From: Bdellovibrio sp. SKB1291214
GTDB lineage: Bacteria; Bdellovibrionota; Bdellovibrionia; Bdellovibrionales; Bdellovibrionaceae
Assembly (NCBI RefSeq): GCF_002209355.2
Contig: NZ_CP106855.1
Coordinates: forward strand, 1,922,001-1,986,000
Direction of reading: 5' to 3'
DNA length: 64,000 bases
Each line of letters begins with the position of its first letter. Position 1 is the first letter of the stretch. Of the stretch, positions 1-8,368 are shown piece by piece. Below the pieces are notes generated by a model that did no database searches, was not told where the DNA came from, and was given only the letters and a program-made list of their open reading frames with translations. Made by a program: the position numbers and the translations under genes.

Positions 1-1
1 C

Positions 2-1264
2 GAAATTCAAGCGTGGCAGTCTGTGGGTGCGGGACCTTTACTGCAATTAACCGGTCTGACATTGGTGGATGGGACCCCTTACCGCATGGAGGTTCGCTCG
101 CGTGATAAAGCGGGCAATACATCCTCCTCTGCATCAGTCACGTGGACCAGCTCCCTAGTTCCTTTCTATGTCAAGTCGTTGGAAAACGCGACGCCATCCA
201 CAGAGTTTACCAGTGACTCGTTCACCTTGGCAGGTGGCACAGGTGCCGTGACGGTGGCTGTCACGAATGGAGCAAAAGTGTGTATTTCCCCATGTGCAAA
301 TTGGGCAGCAGCGGGTGCCTCGGTATCCGCTACAGTGGGGGATACGTTGTCATTAAAAGCTTTTTCCCCGGCTTCGGGAACTTTGACTTCGACGATCACA
401 GCGGGGGCTTACACGACGACTTGGAAGATTTCGACGAGCCTTTTGTGTCCCTCGAATTACGTCTTAGTTCCCGGTGAAAATGGAACTTTGCAAGGCGAAT
501 TCTGTTTGGCAAAATTTGAGATGAAGATTTATGGAAATTCTGACGGGTATCAAACTTATAGCGCAGCCTATGTGGCGGAATCCCGTGCAGACGGCACCCC
601 GTGGCGTTTGTTGAATGTGGATCAAATGATTTCCGAGTGTCAGGCCTTGGGTTCTGGTTATGACCTGATCAACAACACGCAGTGGAATACAGTCGCTCGT
701 AACATTTCATCTTTGGGTTCAAATTGGAGCAGCGGTACCGTTGGCACAGGACAAGTCAATCAGGGGAACCGCTCCAGCACGAATCAATTGGAAGCATCCA
801 CAGATGACTCCGAGGCTTGTGTAAACCTACCGGGCTTTACATATCCGGCGGCGGCAAGTTCTTGCTCCGATTCAGTCTGGCATAATTTCCGTCGTACTCA
901 CCAGCTAAGTAACGGTTCCGTGCTTTGGGATTTCTCGGGGGGCTCGTGGGAAGGCGTGAAGGACACCTATGCGGATAGTTATACCGGCACGAATGATTTC
1001 TTGTCGGCGATGATCGACGGAAGTTTTTTTAAAATGCTTTTAGGAGCTCAAGGAAAAACTTGTGCAGATCCTTCTAACACAACGGAACGTTGTGGCTTCG
1101 GTTATGCATACCTAAGCAATGCTCGTCCCGCCAGTGCGATTTTCAGAGGTGGCAGTGCTAGTAACGGTCGCGAGGCCGGCATCTTTGCCATCGACTTTGA
1201 CTACAGTCGCACCTTTAGTGATGGGGCCCATGGCTTCCGTTGTGTGGCGCCACTTACAAACTAG
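2..1264 (+). CDS. Exported FGE-sulfatase/SUMF1-like protein, 5' end outside window
   Basis: The reading frame is open to the left edge, so this is the C-terminal part of a longer protein. The first ~45 residues read like the end of a fibronectin-III-type or Ig-like beta domain (PYRMEVRSRDKAGNTSSS), followed by another Ser/Thr-rich beta region. From about residue 140 there is a Cys-containing domain with the feel of the formylglycine-generating-enzyme fold: a start like CPSNYVLVPG, a central W-rich part, and an end SASNGREAGIFAI...GFRCVAP. In this superfamily, members either oxidise Cys in sulfatases or serve as lectin-like or binding domains; I cannot tell which applies here. Many bacterial surface proteins of this architecture are non-enzymatic. 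The family assignment is inferred from the pattern of the ending. Confidence 0.6.
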   Translation, partial: EIQAWQSVGAGPLLQLTGLTLVDGTPYRMEVRSRDKAGNTSSSASVTWTSSLVPFYVKSLENATPSTEFTSDSFTLAGGTGAVTVAVTNGAKVCISPCANWAAAGASVSATVGDTLSLKAFSPASGTLTSTITAGAYTTTWKISTSLLCPSNYVLVPGENGTLQGEFCLAKFEMKIYGNSDGYQTYSAAYVAESRADGTPWRLLNVDQMISECQALGSGYDLINNTQWNTVARNISSLGSNWSSGTVGTGQVNQGNRSSTNQLEASTDDSEACVNLPGFTYPAAASSCSDSVWHNFRRTHQLSNGSVLWDFSGGSWEGVKDTYADSYTGTNDFLSAMIDGSFFKMLLGAQGKTCADPSNTTERCGFGYAYLSNARPASAIFRGGSASNGREAGIFAIDFDYSRTFSDGAHGFRCVAPLTN

Positions 1265-1315
1265 CATGTCTTTTTACAGACTGATTCCCTTCGGTCCCAC
1301 GTTTAGAATGTGCAT

Positions 1316-2113
1316 ATGATGGCAAAATTAATTCCTTTTATCGTGCTGGCCATGCTTTGGGGCATGTTCAAGTATGCCTTTGCGGCAACAGAAAAATGCA
1401 CCCGTCGCTTTGAAGTGGGCTTGGCAAATTACGTTCCGACGTATTATCGCGAAGATGGTCAGGTGAAAGGAATCGGGCATGAGTTCGCCCAGGAGTTAGC
1501 TCGCCGCACCGGTTGTACTTTTATAGAAACGGTGTATGCGAGGCCTTCTGCGATTTCTCAAATGAAGTTGGGACGGTTAGATCTTTTTTTCTTTACGGCT
1601 TCGCTTTTTGAGTTTGAGGGGTCCGCAAATTTCGTTCCGATATTAGAAGCCAAAAGAGCATTGAAGGTTCTATCTTCGATTGAAAGTAAGCATCCCAACA
1701 TTGATGATTTTATCAAAGATAAATCGATAAAATTCGGAGTGATGATTGGCTCGCAATCCAGTTTTACCAAAGAAGAATATGACCTGCTTATTTCAGAGGA
1801 AAGGACCATTGGCGTTCCCGATCCTGATGGACTTTTTCGAATGCTTAAAGCGAAACGAGTTCAAGCGGTGATGTTTCCCAGCATGAGTACGAAATACTAT
1901 GTCCAAGTGAATGGTTTAGAAAAACTGACGAAATCGATCGATGATCCGGATAAAAAATCTGTGGTGGGTTATGTCTACTCAAATCGACGCATGTCTAAAA
2001 GCGATGTATCGAAAATAGAAGAAGCTGTGAAAGACATGAAAGCCGATGGCACTCTTAATAAGCTCCTAACTATTCCTAATCATCCTCGAACCGGGGATGC
2101 AAAATCGAAATAA
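1316..2113 (+). CDS. Periplasmic solute-binding protein, SBP_bac_3-like
   Basis: About 265 residues with an N-terminal hydrophobic export signal (IPFIVLAMLWGMFKYAFA) and then a type-II periplasmic binding fold: an early FEVGLANYVPTYY strand, GIGHEFAQELARRTGC, the A/G-rich QMKLGRLDLFF segment and a second lobe with VIGSQSSF-like and VMFPSMS segments. This resembles the amino-acid-binding family (SBP_bac_3). No ABC permease or ATPase lies nearby, so it may be an orphan binding protein or a sensor input domain rather than a transporter part. The start is uncertain: a GTG at 1310 is in frame with ATG at 1316 and 1319, and no strong ribosome-binding site separates them. The C-terminal half of the next gene has the same fold. 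Confidence 0.7.
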   Translation: MMAKLIPFIVLAMLWGMFKYAFAATEKCTRRFEVGLANYVPTYYREDGQVKGIGHEFAQELARRTGCTFIETVYARPSAISQMKLGRLDLFFFTASLFEFEGSANFVPILEAKRALKVLSSIESKHPNIDDFIKDKSIKFGVMIGSQSSFTKEEYDLLISEERTIGVPDPDGLFRMLKAKRVQAVMFPSMSTKYYVQVNGLEKLTKSIDDPDKKSVVGYVYSNRRMSKSDVSKIEEAVKDMKADGTLNKLLTIPNHPRTGDAKSK

Positions 2114-2205
2114 AATCATTCTGTGGACAATATTCCGATCCCGTTTTTCCATTCTCGACGTCACTGTTTTAGAATGACTTCACTGAGGTCAACAATGCTC
2201 CGTGG

Positions 2206-2232
2206 TAAATAACTGAATTTTAATGTCGAGAA
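2206..2232 (+). promoter_or_regulatory. Possible FliA (sigma-28) promoter
   Basis: TAAA at 2206-2209, a 15-base spacer, then GTCGAGAA at 2225-2232, which matches 6 of 8 bases of the FliA -10 consensus GCCGATAA. It lies 39 bases before the GTG start of the double binding protein. The same -10 bases are also one arm of a 9-base inverted repeat (ATTCTCGAC at 2151-2159 with GTCGAGAAT at 2225-2233), so the match could reflect a structured site instead. Confidence 0.3.
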
Positions 2233-2271
2233 TCAGAGAGTTACCAATAAAACTTTGATAAGGTCTCCACC

Positions 2272-4014
2272 GTGGGACCACTCAAAGCATTCTTATCTTT
2301 GTTTTTATTAATCGCGAGCCTTGGAGCTGAGGCTAAAAGCCTTTCTGTACATGTATTCTATTGGAGCAACCGAATCGAAGCCCAAGTTGCTATGAGACGC
2401 GGGTTTGAAGAAGAAATTAAAAAATACAACGAGTCAGCCAAGCAGATTATTCAACTGATTCCCCATGTGGCGGGGGAAGGACATCTGGGAGTCATGAATC
2501 AGATTCATCAGATGGAAAATGCAATTGATCTGAATCCCGATGCGCTGATCGTTCAGCCTGCAGATATTTCCACCGTCAGTCGCGCGACTCAAGATGCAGC
2601 TTTAAAAAAAATCCCTGTTTTCACCTTTGACCAGTTCGTGCTTAACGGAAAAGTGGCATCTTACGTCGCCAGTGATAATTATCAAGCCGGGTGGAACAAC
2701 GGAATTTATGTGGAAAGTCTTTTCCCCAAAAATCACGAAATCAAAATCGTGATTTTTGAATACACCCGTGTTTCGGCGGTGATTAACCGCATTGATGGAT
2801 TTTTTGATGCTCTTCGCAGTCGCAAAAGAAAATTCGTTGTTTTAAAGCGGTACGAAGCGATTGATCCCTTGGCTGCTGGTGATGCTGTGAACAGCATGAT
2901 GAAAGAGTTTCCTAAAAAACGCAGCATTGATTTAATTTTTAGTGTGAATGACGGTGGTGGAAATACTGTCGTTGAGAAGCTATGGAACAAAGGTCGTCGT
3001 GAAGTCATTCATGCTTCTATTGATGGTGACCCCGTGGCTGTTACGAATATCAAAGAGCGTCGTCTGACGGTGATCGATTCGGCCCAATACTGCGCCGAAA
3101 TGGGCCGTGAAATTGCGCGACAGTTGATTGCCCATTTCTCTGGAACTCCGGTGACACCTAAAGTTTTGATTCCTACATTCCCCGTGACTAGGGAAACGGT
3201 TTCGGAATTTAAGGGGTGGTTGGCGCTGCCAGCACCTCCGCCAAAAAGTTTTCCAGATCCCCGAGCCTCAGGATCTCAACAAATTCAAGGCGATTACGGT
3301 GGTGCCACAGTTCGCATCGGAATGGCAGCTCATTGCCCTTACCTGTGTGATCGTGGAGCGGATGTGTGGAGTGGCTACGTTTTTGATATTTTGAAAGACA
3401 TGGCCCAGAAAAATAATTTCAAACTGAAGATCGTTAATACTAAAAATGACGAGCTTGCCAAAGCCTTAAAGGCCAAAAAGATCGATTTTGCGGTGATGCC
3501 CAGCTATTTGGTTCGCTACCAGCCCGGCTATCAAATCGCACGTTCCAAATTGGGCGTAAGTTACACAGGGGCCCTTTTCACTCCAGGTATTAAGATGCGA
3601 GTGGTGGATAAAAACTCTTTGGAGAATCTGCGCGTGGCATTTGCAAATCTGGGACAGGAAAATGATTTTAGCTTAGACCCAGAAGAGTTCAAAAAATCCA
3701 TCAAACTTGAAGGCGTAGATGTCGCGGAAAAAGTAATTAAAGTCATCGGAGAGCGTCGCGTGGACGTGGCGCTAGGTGATTACAACGTCATTCGTTATAC
3801 TCAACAGCGCAGACAGTTGCTGAGCTTGGAGTTGCAAGCGACGTCTCTGACTGGATTTAATACGTTAAGTTTGGTAGCCGCCGAAAGCCCGCCGGCGTTT
3901 GCGGATCATCCGCTTCGTTTGCAGGTGTGGTTGGCTCAAGCAAGAAAATCAGATCAGCTTCAGAAAATACTGACGAAATATAATCTTAAAGACTGGTCTG
4001 ACTTTGAGTACTAG
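2272..4014 (+). CDS. Fusion of two periplasmic binding proteins
   Basis: 580 residues with a signal peptide (LFLLIASLGAEAKS). Residues ~24-320 look like a type-I sugar-binding fold (Peripla_BP_4-like: LNPDALIVQPADISTVS, YVASDNYQAGWNNG, VIFEYTRVSAVINRIDGF, LIFSVNDGGGN, AQYCAEMGREIARQLI). A Pro-rich linker (~320-346) joins a second binding domain of the SBP_bac_3 type (VRIGMAAHCPYLCD, VFDILKDMAQKNN, KKIDFAVMPSYLVRY, RRVDVALGDYNVI). No transmembrane helix or output domain follows, so both lobes sit in the periplasm. The GTG start has an AAGG 9 bases upstream. Such a double binding protein without a transporter or kinase next to it is unusual; it may present ligands to a partner encoded elsewhere. 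Confidence 0.7.
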   Translation: MGPLKAFLSLFLLIASLGAEAKSLSVHVFYWSNRIEAQVAMRRGFEEEIKKYNESAKQIIQLIPHVAGEGHLGVMNQIHQMENAIDLNPDALIVQPADISTVSRATQDAALKKIPVFTFDQFVLNGKVASYVASDNYQAGWNNGIYVESLFPKNHEIKIVIFEYTRVSAVINRIDGFFDALRSRKRKFVVLKRYEAIDPLAAGDAVNSMMKEFPKKRSIDLIFSVNDGGGNTVVEKLWNKGRREVIHASIDGDPVAVTNIKERRLTVIDSAQYCAEMGREIARQLIAHFSGTPVTPKVLIPTFPVTRETVSEFKGWLALPAPPPKSFPDPRASGSQQIQGDYGGATVRIGMAAHCPYLCDRGADVWSGYVFDILKDMAQKNNFKLKIVNTKNDELAKALKAKKIDFAVMPSYLVRYQPGYQIARSKLGVSYTGALFTPGIKMRVVDKNSLENLRVAFANLGQENDFSLDPEEFKKSIKLEGVDVAEKVIKVIGERRVDVALGDYNVIRYTQQRRQLLSLELQATSLTGFNTLSLVAAESPPAFADHPLRLQVWLAQARKSDQLQKILTKYNLKDWSDFEY

Positions 4015-4025
4015 ATCAGTGCAGC

Positions 4026-5411
4026 TTAAATGACTTTTCCAGGATTCATGATGTTATCGGGATCGAATACTTTTTTGATCCCCTTCATCAGTTCAATTTC
4101 AGCGCTAGAGCGTGTGTAGTTTAGGAAAGACTTCTTGGTCAAACCGACCCCGTGCTCGGCACTGATGGAACCCTGATACTTTTTAACCGCATCAAAAACC
4201 ATCACATCGACTTTGCGACATTCTTGAACGAATTCTTCTTTGCTCATTCCTTGCGGACGCAAGATATTTATGTGCAAGTTCCCATCGCCGATATGACCGA
4301 ACCACACAACTTCCCAATCAGGGTAAGCACTGGCTAAAACTTTTTCTAGGTCTGCCATGAACGGTGGAACTTTAGAGATCGCCACGGAGATGTCATTTTT
4401 GTACGGAGAATATTTTGCCAATGATTCAGAGATGTCTTCGCGATATCTCCAAAACGTCGTCGCCTGTGTATCTGATTGAGAGATCACGCCATCAATAACC
4501 CAGCCGTCTTCAGCACAATGGCCGAAAACTTCTAAAGCTTTTTCCTCGTCGTTTTCAGATCGGATTTCCACTTCCGCCAAAACATAAAATGAGGCGGAGG
4601 TTTCAAGGGGTGCCGGCAATCCCGTGTTTTCTAGAACTTTAGCCAAAGCTTTGTCCGAGAACATTTCAAACGCCACCAAAGACGTTTGAGTTTTAAATTT
4701 GCCAAATATTTTCATCACGGCTTCAAGGCCGCTGACTGCCATCACCAAAACTTTCATGGGTGGCGGCGCCGGCGCCAAACGAATCGTCGCCTCGGTGATA
4801 AAACCCAATGTTCCTTCAGCACCGATGAACAAATGACGAAGGTCATAACCAGTCGCATTTTTTACCAGGCCATTATTCAGTTCTAAAATTTCGCCAGTTC
4901 CAGTCACAACTTTCAGACCAGCCACCCAGTCACGTGTCAGACCATAGCGAACCACTTTAATACCGCCTGCGTTGGTCGAAATATTTCCACCCATTTGTGA
5001 TGAACCCGTCGCCGCGAAATCCACTGGATAAAATAAATTATTGGAGTGAGCAAACTCTTGCAGAGTTTCCGTGACAACCCCTGCTTGAATCACCACTGTT
5101 TGATCAACAGCACTAAAATCTTTGATCTTGTTCATTTGATCAAAAGAAACAACAACTTCACCTTGGGTTGCGACCGCTGCGCCCGATAAGCCTGTGCGAC
5201 CCCCTGATGGTACCAATGCGATTTTATTTTTGCGTGCCCATTTAACAAGGGCAGCAACTTCTTCAGTTGTGTGAGGAAAAACGATGGCGGATGCCTTGAT
5301 ATCGAAATAGGTCGTCCAATCCTTGCCCCAGTATTTTAAACTTTCCTCGTCGGTTTTGATTTGGTCTTTTTTTAGAAAGCTATCAAGTTCGAGGAGGGCT
5401 GCTGATGACAT
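4026..5411 (-). CDS. FAD-linked oxidase, GlcD / D-2-hydroxyacid dehydrogenase family
   Basis: 461 residues, the usual length for this family. The FAD-binding PCMH-type domain is visible as ALVPSGGRTGLSGAAVA (~67-83), PVDFAATGSSQMGGNISTNAGG and RDWVAGLKVVTGTGE. The C-terminal FAD-oxidase domain carries WFGHIGDGNLHINIL and ISAEHGVGL. Members oxidise D-lactate, glycolate or D-2-hydroxyglutarate; the substrate cannot be chosen from sequence. The gene is the last of four minus-strand genes (BolA, glutaredoxin, DUF2892, this) separated by 7-25 bases, probably one transcript. Confidence 0.88.
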   Translation of the reverse strand: MSSAALLELDSFLKKDQIKTDEESLKYWGKDWTTYFDIKASAIVFPHTTEEVAALVKWARKNKIALVPSGGRTGLSGAAVATQGEVVVSFDQMNKIKDFSAVDQTVVIQAGVVTETLQEFAHSNNLFYPVDFAATGSSQMGGNISTNAGGIKVVRYGLTRDWVAGLKVVTGTGEILELNNGLVKNATGYDLRHLFIGAEGTLGFITEATIRLAPAPPPMKVLVMAVSGLEAVMKIFGKFKTQTSLVAFEMFSDKALAKVLENTGLPAPLETSASFYVLAEVEIRSENDEEKALEVFGHCAEDGWVIDGVISQSDTQATTFWRYREDISESLAKYSPYKNDISVAISKVPPFMADLEKVLASAYPDWEVVWFGHIGDGNLHINILRPQGMSKEEFVQECRKVDVMVFDAVKKYQGSISAEHGVGLTKKSFLNYTRSSAEIELMKGIKKVFDPDNIMNPGKVI

Positions 5412-5420
5412 GCTGTAATC

Positions 5421-5630
5421 CTATTCCTGGTCGTGAACGGGTCGGTAAAAATCTTTCAGAGTTCTTATTCTAAAGAATGCGTAGATAGGACACAAGCCCC
5501 AAGCCGCAGTGAACAAACCGTAAATACCGATGTAAGTCCAGAACGGACCACCGGCGATAGCGTAGGCCGTCAAGCCTACGCCCATCAAAAACCTTAAGAT
5601 GCGGTCCCAAAGGGCAACATTGCATCTCAT
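5421..5630 (-). CDS. Small membrane protein, DUF2892 family
   Basis: 69 residues: N-terminal MRCNVALWDRILRF, two hydrophobic segments around residues 14-30 and 32-50 with GPFWTYIGIYGLFTAAWG and CPIY, the arrangement of the DUF2892 (inner-membrane YgaP-type) family. In other bacteria it sits beside rhodanese or redox genes. Here it lies between a monothiol glutaredoxin and an FAD oxidase, 9 and 7 bases away, which fits a redox-linked role but proves nothing. Confidence 0.8.
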   Translation of the reverse strand: MRCNVALWDRILRFLMGVGLTAYAIAGGPFWTYIGIYGLFTAAWGLCPIYAFFRIRTLKDFYRPVHDQE

Positions 5631-5637
5631 GGTTTGC

Positions 5638-5943
5638 TTACTTTACTAGCTCTTGCAATTCACCAGATTGGTACATTTCCATCATGATGTCAGAACCGCC
5701 AACAAGTTGGTGATTTACATACAATTGAGGAATTGTCGGCCAGTTGCCGTATTCTTTAATGCCCGCACGAATTTCTTCGTCCTCAAGAACGTTTACATCG
5801 TGAAATTGAACACCAAGATCTTGAAGGATCGCGCAAGCACGTGCAGAGAAACCGCACATTGGAAATTGTTGAGTGCCTTTCATGAAAAGCACTACTTTGT
5901 TACCTTTAACGATACCGTCGATTTTTTGTAGAGTTGGAGACAT
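5638..5943 (-). CDS. grxD: Monothiol glutaredoxin (CGFS type)
   Basis: 101 residues. The CGFS active site is at residues 30-33, preceded by VVLFMKGTQQFPM, and followed by VNVLEDEEIRAGIKEYGNWPTIPQLYV and GGSDIMMEM, the glutathione-binding TIP and GG(S/C)D elements. Grx4-type proteins bind [2Fe-2S] clusters with glutathione and pass them on, working with BolA. A longer in-frame start exists at 6009, but it would overlap bolA; the ATG at 5943 has AGAGGAAA a few bases upstream and gives the canonical N-terminus. Adjacent to bolA, which supports an Fe-S delivery pair. Confidence 0.95.
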   Translation of the reverse strand: MSPTLQKIDGIVKGNKVVLFMKGTQQFPMCGFSARACAILQDLGVQFHDVNVLEDEEIRAGIKEYGNWPTIPQLYVNHQLVGGSDIMMEMYQSGELQELVK

Positions 5944-5968
5944 AAAATTTCCTCTTTGAATAATTATC

Positions 5969-6196
5969 TTAAACGATTTTTGTTTTGATGGAGAGTGCGT
6001 GCACTTCACCAGTTTTCAATTCTGGTCCAAAGCAAGCCATCACTTGTTGGTGTTGTTGAATACGTGTGAGGCCCGCGAATTTCGAGCTTTCCACGTAAAC
6101 TTCCCAGTGATCTTGAGTGCCAGTTAAATCGAACACTTCAATCTTACACTGAGGGTAATTTTCTTCGAGACGTTTTTGCATTTGTTCTTGAGTCAT
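5969..6196 (-). CDS. bolA: BolA/IbaG-family protein
   Basis: 75 residues with the BolA fold: KRLEENYPQCKIEVFDLTG, DHWEVYVES, FAGLTRIQQHQQVMACFG, then GEVHALSIKT. The F.G...I.QHQ.V helix-turn-helix-like signature is present. BolA proteins form heterodimers with CGFS glutaredoxins to bridge a [2Fe-2S] cluster. It is the first gene of the minus-strand group and is followed by the glutaredoxin 25 bases downstream, a co-occurrence typical of the family. The short length is closer to the YrbA/IbaG branch. Confidence 0.92.
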   Translation of the reverse strand: MTQEQMQKRLEENYPQCKIEVFDLTGTQDHWEVYVESSKFAGLTRIQQHQQVMACFGPELKTGEVHALSIKTKIV

Positions 6197-6243
6197 AGGG
6201 AGGGAACGTACCAGAGGCCCACTCCCAAGTCCAGTGGGCGCTT

Positions 6244-6328
6244 GCAGGATTGGCTATCTCTTCGTTGCTCGTTGTCGGCGTACGGGGAGTACGCCTTCCG
6301 CCTCGCGCCTTGATATAGCCAATCCTGC
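6244..6328. repeat. Inverted-repeat-bounded intergenic element
   Basis: In the gap between bolA and the next gene, a perfect 14-base inverted repeat (GCAGGATTGGCTAT at 6244-6257, its complement at 6315-6328) encloses 57 bases. Inside it is a second perfect hairpin, GGCGTAC at 6277-6283 with GTACGCC at 6289-6295 and a GGGGA loop. Outside, CTTGC (6241-6245) and GCAAG (6334-6338) can extend the pairing. The segment is GC-rich compared with its surroundings. It does not look like a simple terminator (no T run). It may be a member of a genome-wide repeat family; two other inverted-repeat elements occur at 15488-15624 and 56084-56230. Confidence 0.6.
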
Positions 6329-6421
6329 TGCTCGCAAGTGGGTTGGGGATTTGGAACTCGGGGTGATTGGCGTGGCGGTGGGTCTTGTTTGACTTGATGC
6401 GGCGGTGTAGGATGCTGGGCT

Positions 6422-8326
6422 ATGTTTGGACATTCTCAGCGGCTTGTTAAGATTTTGGGTCTCATTCTAGTTACGATGGTTTTTTATACCTTGGCTCGGG
6501 TGGAGTTTTTGCTTTGGAATTGGAATTTATTTCATTCTAAATCGGTCTCGGATTTGCTCTGGTCATTTTTTGTGGGGATGCGTTTTGACCTTTCGGCGGC
6601 TTTTTGTGGAGCAGCTCCTGCCTTGTTGTTGGCACTTATTCCGTGGCCGAAATCTTGGAATCCGCTTTGGGAAAAGGTTACTTGGGGCCTCTATTGTTTA
6701 ATCAATGTGCCTTTTTTAATTCTGAATTTGGTTGATACAGAATTCATCAATTTTGTCGGTCGCCGTTTTACTTACGATACGATTTTTATTTTGAATGAAG
6801 CGCAAGGCAAGATGCTGAACTTTATTGGCAGCTATTGGTTGCTGTTTTTGATCAATACTTTGATCGTTACGACCTTTATGATTTTGGCCTGGAAGATTTT
6901 GCGTCGCCCCGGGAATATTCATTGGGTCAGCAGCGGAAAAGCGTGGGTGGCCCATAGTTTGGTTTGCTTCTTGGTATTGGCATTCGCAGTGCTCGGTATT
7001 CGCGGCGGTTTTCAACGTAAGCCCATTAATTTTGTGAACGCGAATGTGTTCACGGCGCCTTTGTTGAACAACTTGGTCTTGAATTCGACATTCACATTTA
7101 TCAAAAGCTATGGCCGTAACGAGATCAAACACGAAAAGTATTTCGCGAACAAAGAGGATATGTTGCGTCTGTTGAACGGTTCTTTGAGGGAATCCGTTTT
7201 AAAAGATCGTCCTGCGAAACCACAAAACATCGTGATTGTGATGTTGGAAAGTTTTGGATCTGAGTATTTGGGACCTGTGGATGGAGTTTCTCGCACTCCT
7301 TTCTTGGATTCATTGATGAAAAAATCCCTGACGTTTGAGCACGCCTACGCTAATGGTCGTCGTTCGATCGAAGGTGTTGCCGCGATCATGGCCGGTATTC
7401 CTGCTTTGATGAGTGAGCCTTTTATTTCTTCGCACTTTACTGCTAATTATTTTTTGGGTTTAGGAACTTTACTGGCCGAAAAAAAATATTCCACAAGTTT
7501 CTTTCATGGGGGACACAACGGGACGATGTATTTTGATTCCTTCATGCAAAGTGCAGGAGTTGAAAAGTATTTCGGGGCCACTCAATACGCCAACTCCGCG
7601 GATGATGACGGTGTGTGGGGAATTTGGGATGAACCGTTCTTACAATGGATGCTGACTCAAGTGAATAAACTTCCTCAGCCATTCATGACCTCGGTCTTTA
7701 CCTTGAGTTCTCACCAGCCCTTTAAAGTTCCGGCTAAGTATCAGGATCAATTCAAAGAGGGATCCATTCCTATTTTGAAAACGATTTCATACACGGATAT
7801 GGCACTCGAGAAATTCTTTGCTGAAGCAGCCAAGCAACCTTGGTACAATGACACTTTGTTCATCGTAACAGCGGATCATACGTCATTGCATTATCGCCCT
7901 GAATTTACGAATGAGGTGGGGGATTACAAGGTTCCTTTGTTCTTCTTTCATCCGACGTTTAAGTTTCCAAAAGTGGACGAGCAGATGGTGGTTCAGCAAA
8001 TCGATATTCTGCCAACGATTTTGGATTTCCTAAATATCCGTCAAAAGGAAGAAAACTATCTAGGCAGTTCGATCTTTATGAAGGGCGACAAAGTCGCTGT
8101 CACCTTCAACGATGGTATCTATCAGTTGATGGCCAAGGACTACCGCATCCGCTGGGCTTTGGGGCAAAGTGAGCCACAGATGTTCGCAATCGATGATCGT
8201 GATGGAAAAAAACCGTTGTCAGAGCCTGCGGCCCGGAAAGAAGAATTGATTCTAAAACTAAAAGCTAACATCCAGTACTTCAACGAAGGCATGTGGGACA
8301 ATAAGCTGTATTACCCATCGTTATAA
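6422..8326 (+). CDS. LtaS/OpgB-type phosphoglycerol transferase (sulfatase fold)
   Basis: 634 residues. Five N-terminal membrane helices (roughly 8-30, 45-70, 85-105, 135-158, 175-195) are followed by an extracytoplasmic sulfatase-fold domain from about 265. Seen motifs: NIVIVMLESFGSE (metal-binding Glu near 276), the nucleophile region GRRSIEG (Ser near 315), SFFHGGHNGTM, FTLSSHQPF and LFIVTADHT. Family members transfer phosphoglycerol to teichoic acids or periplasmic glucans; in a Gram-negative a glucan or outer-envelope role is more likely. In lipoteichoic acid synthases the nucleophile is Thr; Ser here is compatible with the superfamily. The substrate is unknown. It stands alone, ending at a terminator shared with the opposite strand. 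Confidence 0.85.
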   Translation: MFGHSQRLVKILGLILVTMVFYTLARVEFLLWNWNLFHSKSVSDLLWSFFVGMRFDLSAAFCGAAPALLLALIPWPKSWNPLWEKVTWGLYCLINVPFLILNLVDTEFINFVGRRFTYDTIFILNEAQGKMLNFIGSYWLLFLINTLIVTTFMILAWKILRRPGNIHWVSSGKAWVAHSLVCFLVLAFAVLGIRGGFQRKPINFVNANVFTAPLLNNLVLNSTFTFIKSYGRNEIKHEKYFANKEDMLRLLNGSLRESVLKDRPAKPQNIVIVMLESFGSEYLGPVDGVSRTPFLDSLMKKSLTFEHAYANGRRSIEGVAAIMAGIPALMSEPFISSHFTANYFLGLGTLLAEKKYSTSFFHGGHNGTMYFDSFMQSAGVEKYFGATQYANSADDDGVWGIWDEPFLQWMLTQVNKLPQPFMTSVFTLSSHQPFKVPAKYQDQFKEGSIPILKTISYTDMALEKFFAEAAKQPWYNDTLFIVTADHTSLHYRPEFTNEVGDYKVPLFFFHPTFKFPKVDEQMVVQQIDILPTILDFLNIRQKEENYLGSSIFMKGDKVAVTFNDGIYQLMAKDYRIRWALGQSEPQMFAIDDRDGKKPLSEPAARKEELILKLKANIQYFNEGMWDNKLYYPSL

Positions 8327-8345
8327 AAAGGTACCAGGTAGGAAA

Positions 8346-8367
8346 AAAAGGTGCCGTGGCACCTTTT
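8346..8367. terminator. Bidirectional terminator
   Basis: Stem AAAAGGTGCC at 8346-8355 and its complement GGCACCTTTT at 8358-8367, between two convergent genes. A and T runs on either side make it read as an intrinsic terminator on both strands. It overlaps nothing coding; the minus-strand gene stops at 8369. Confidence 0.7.
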
Positions 8368-8368
8368 A

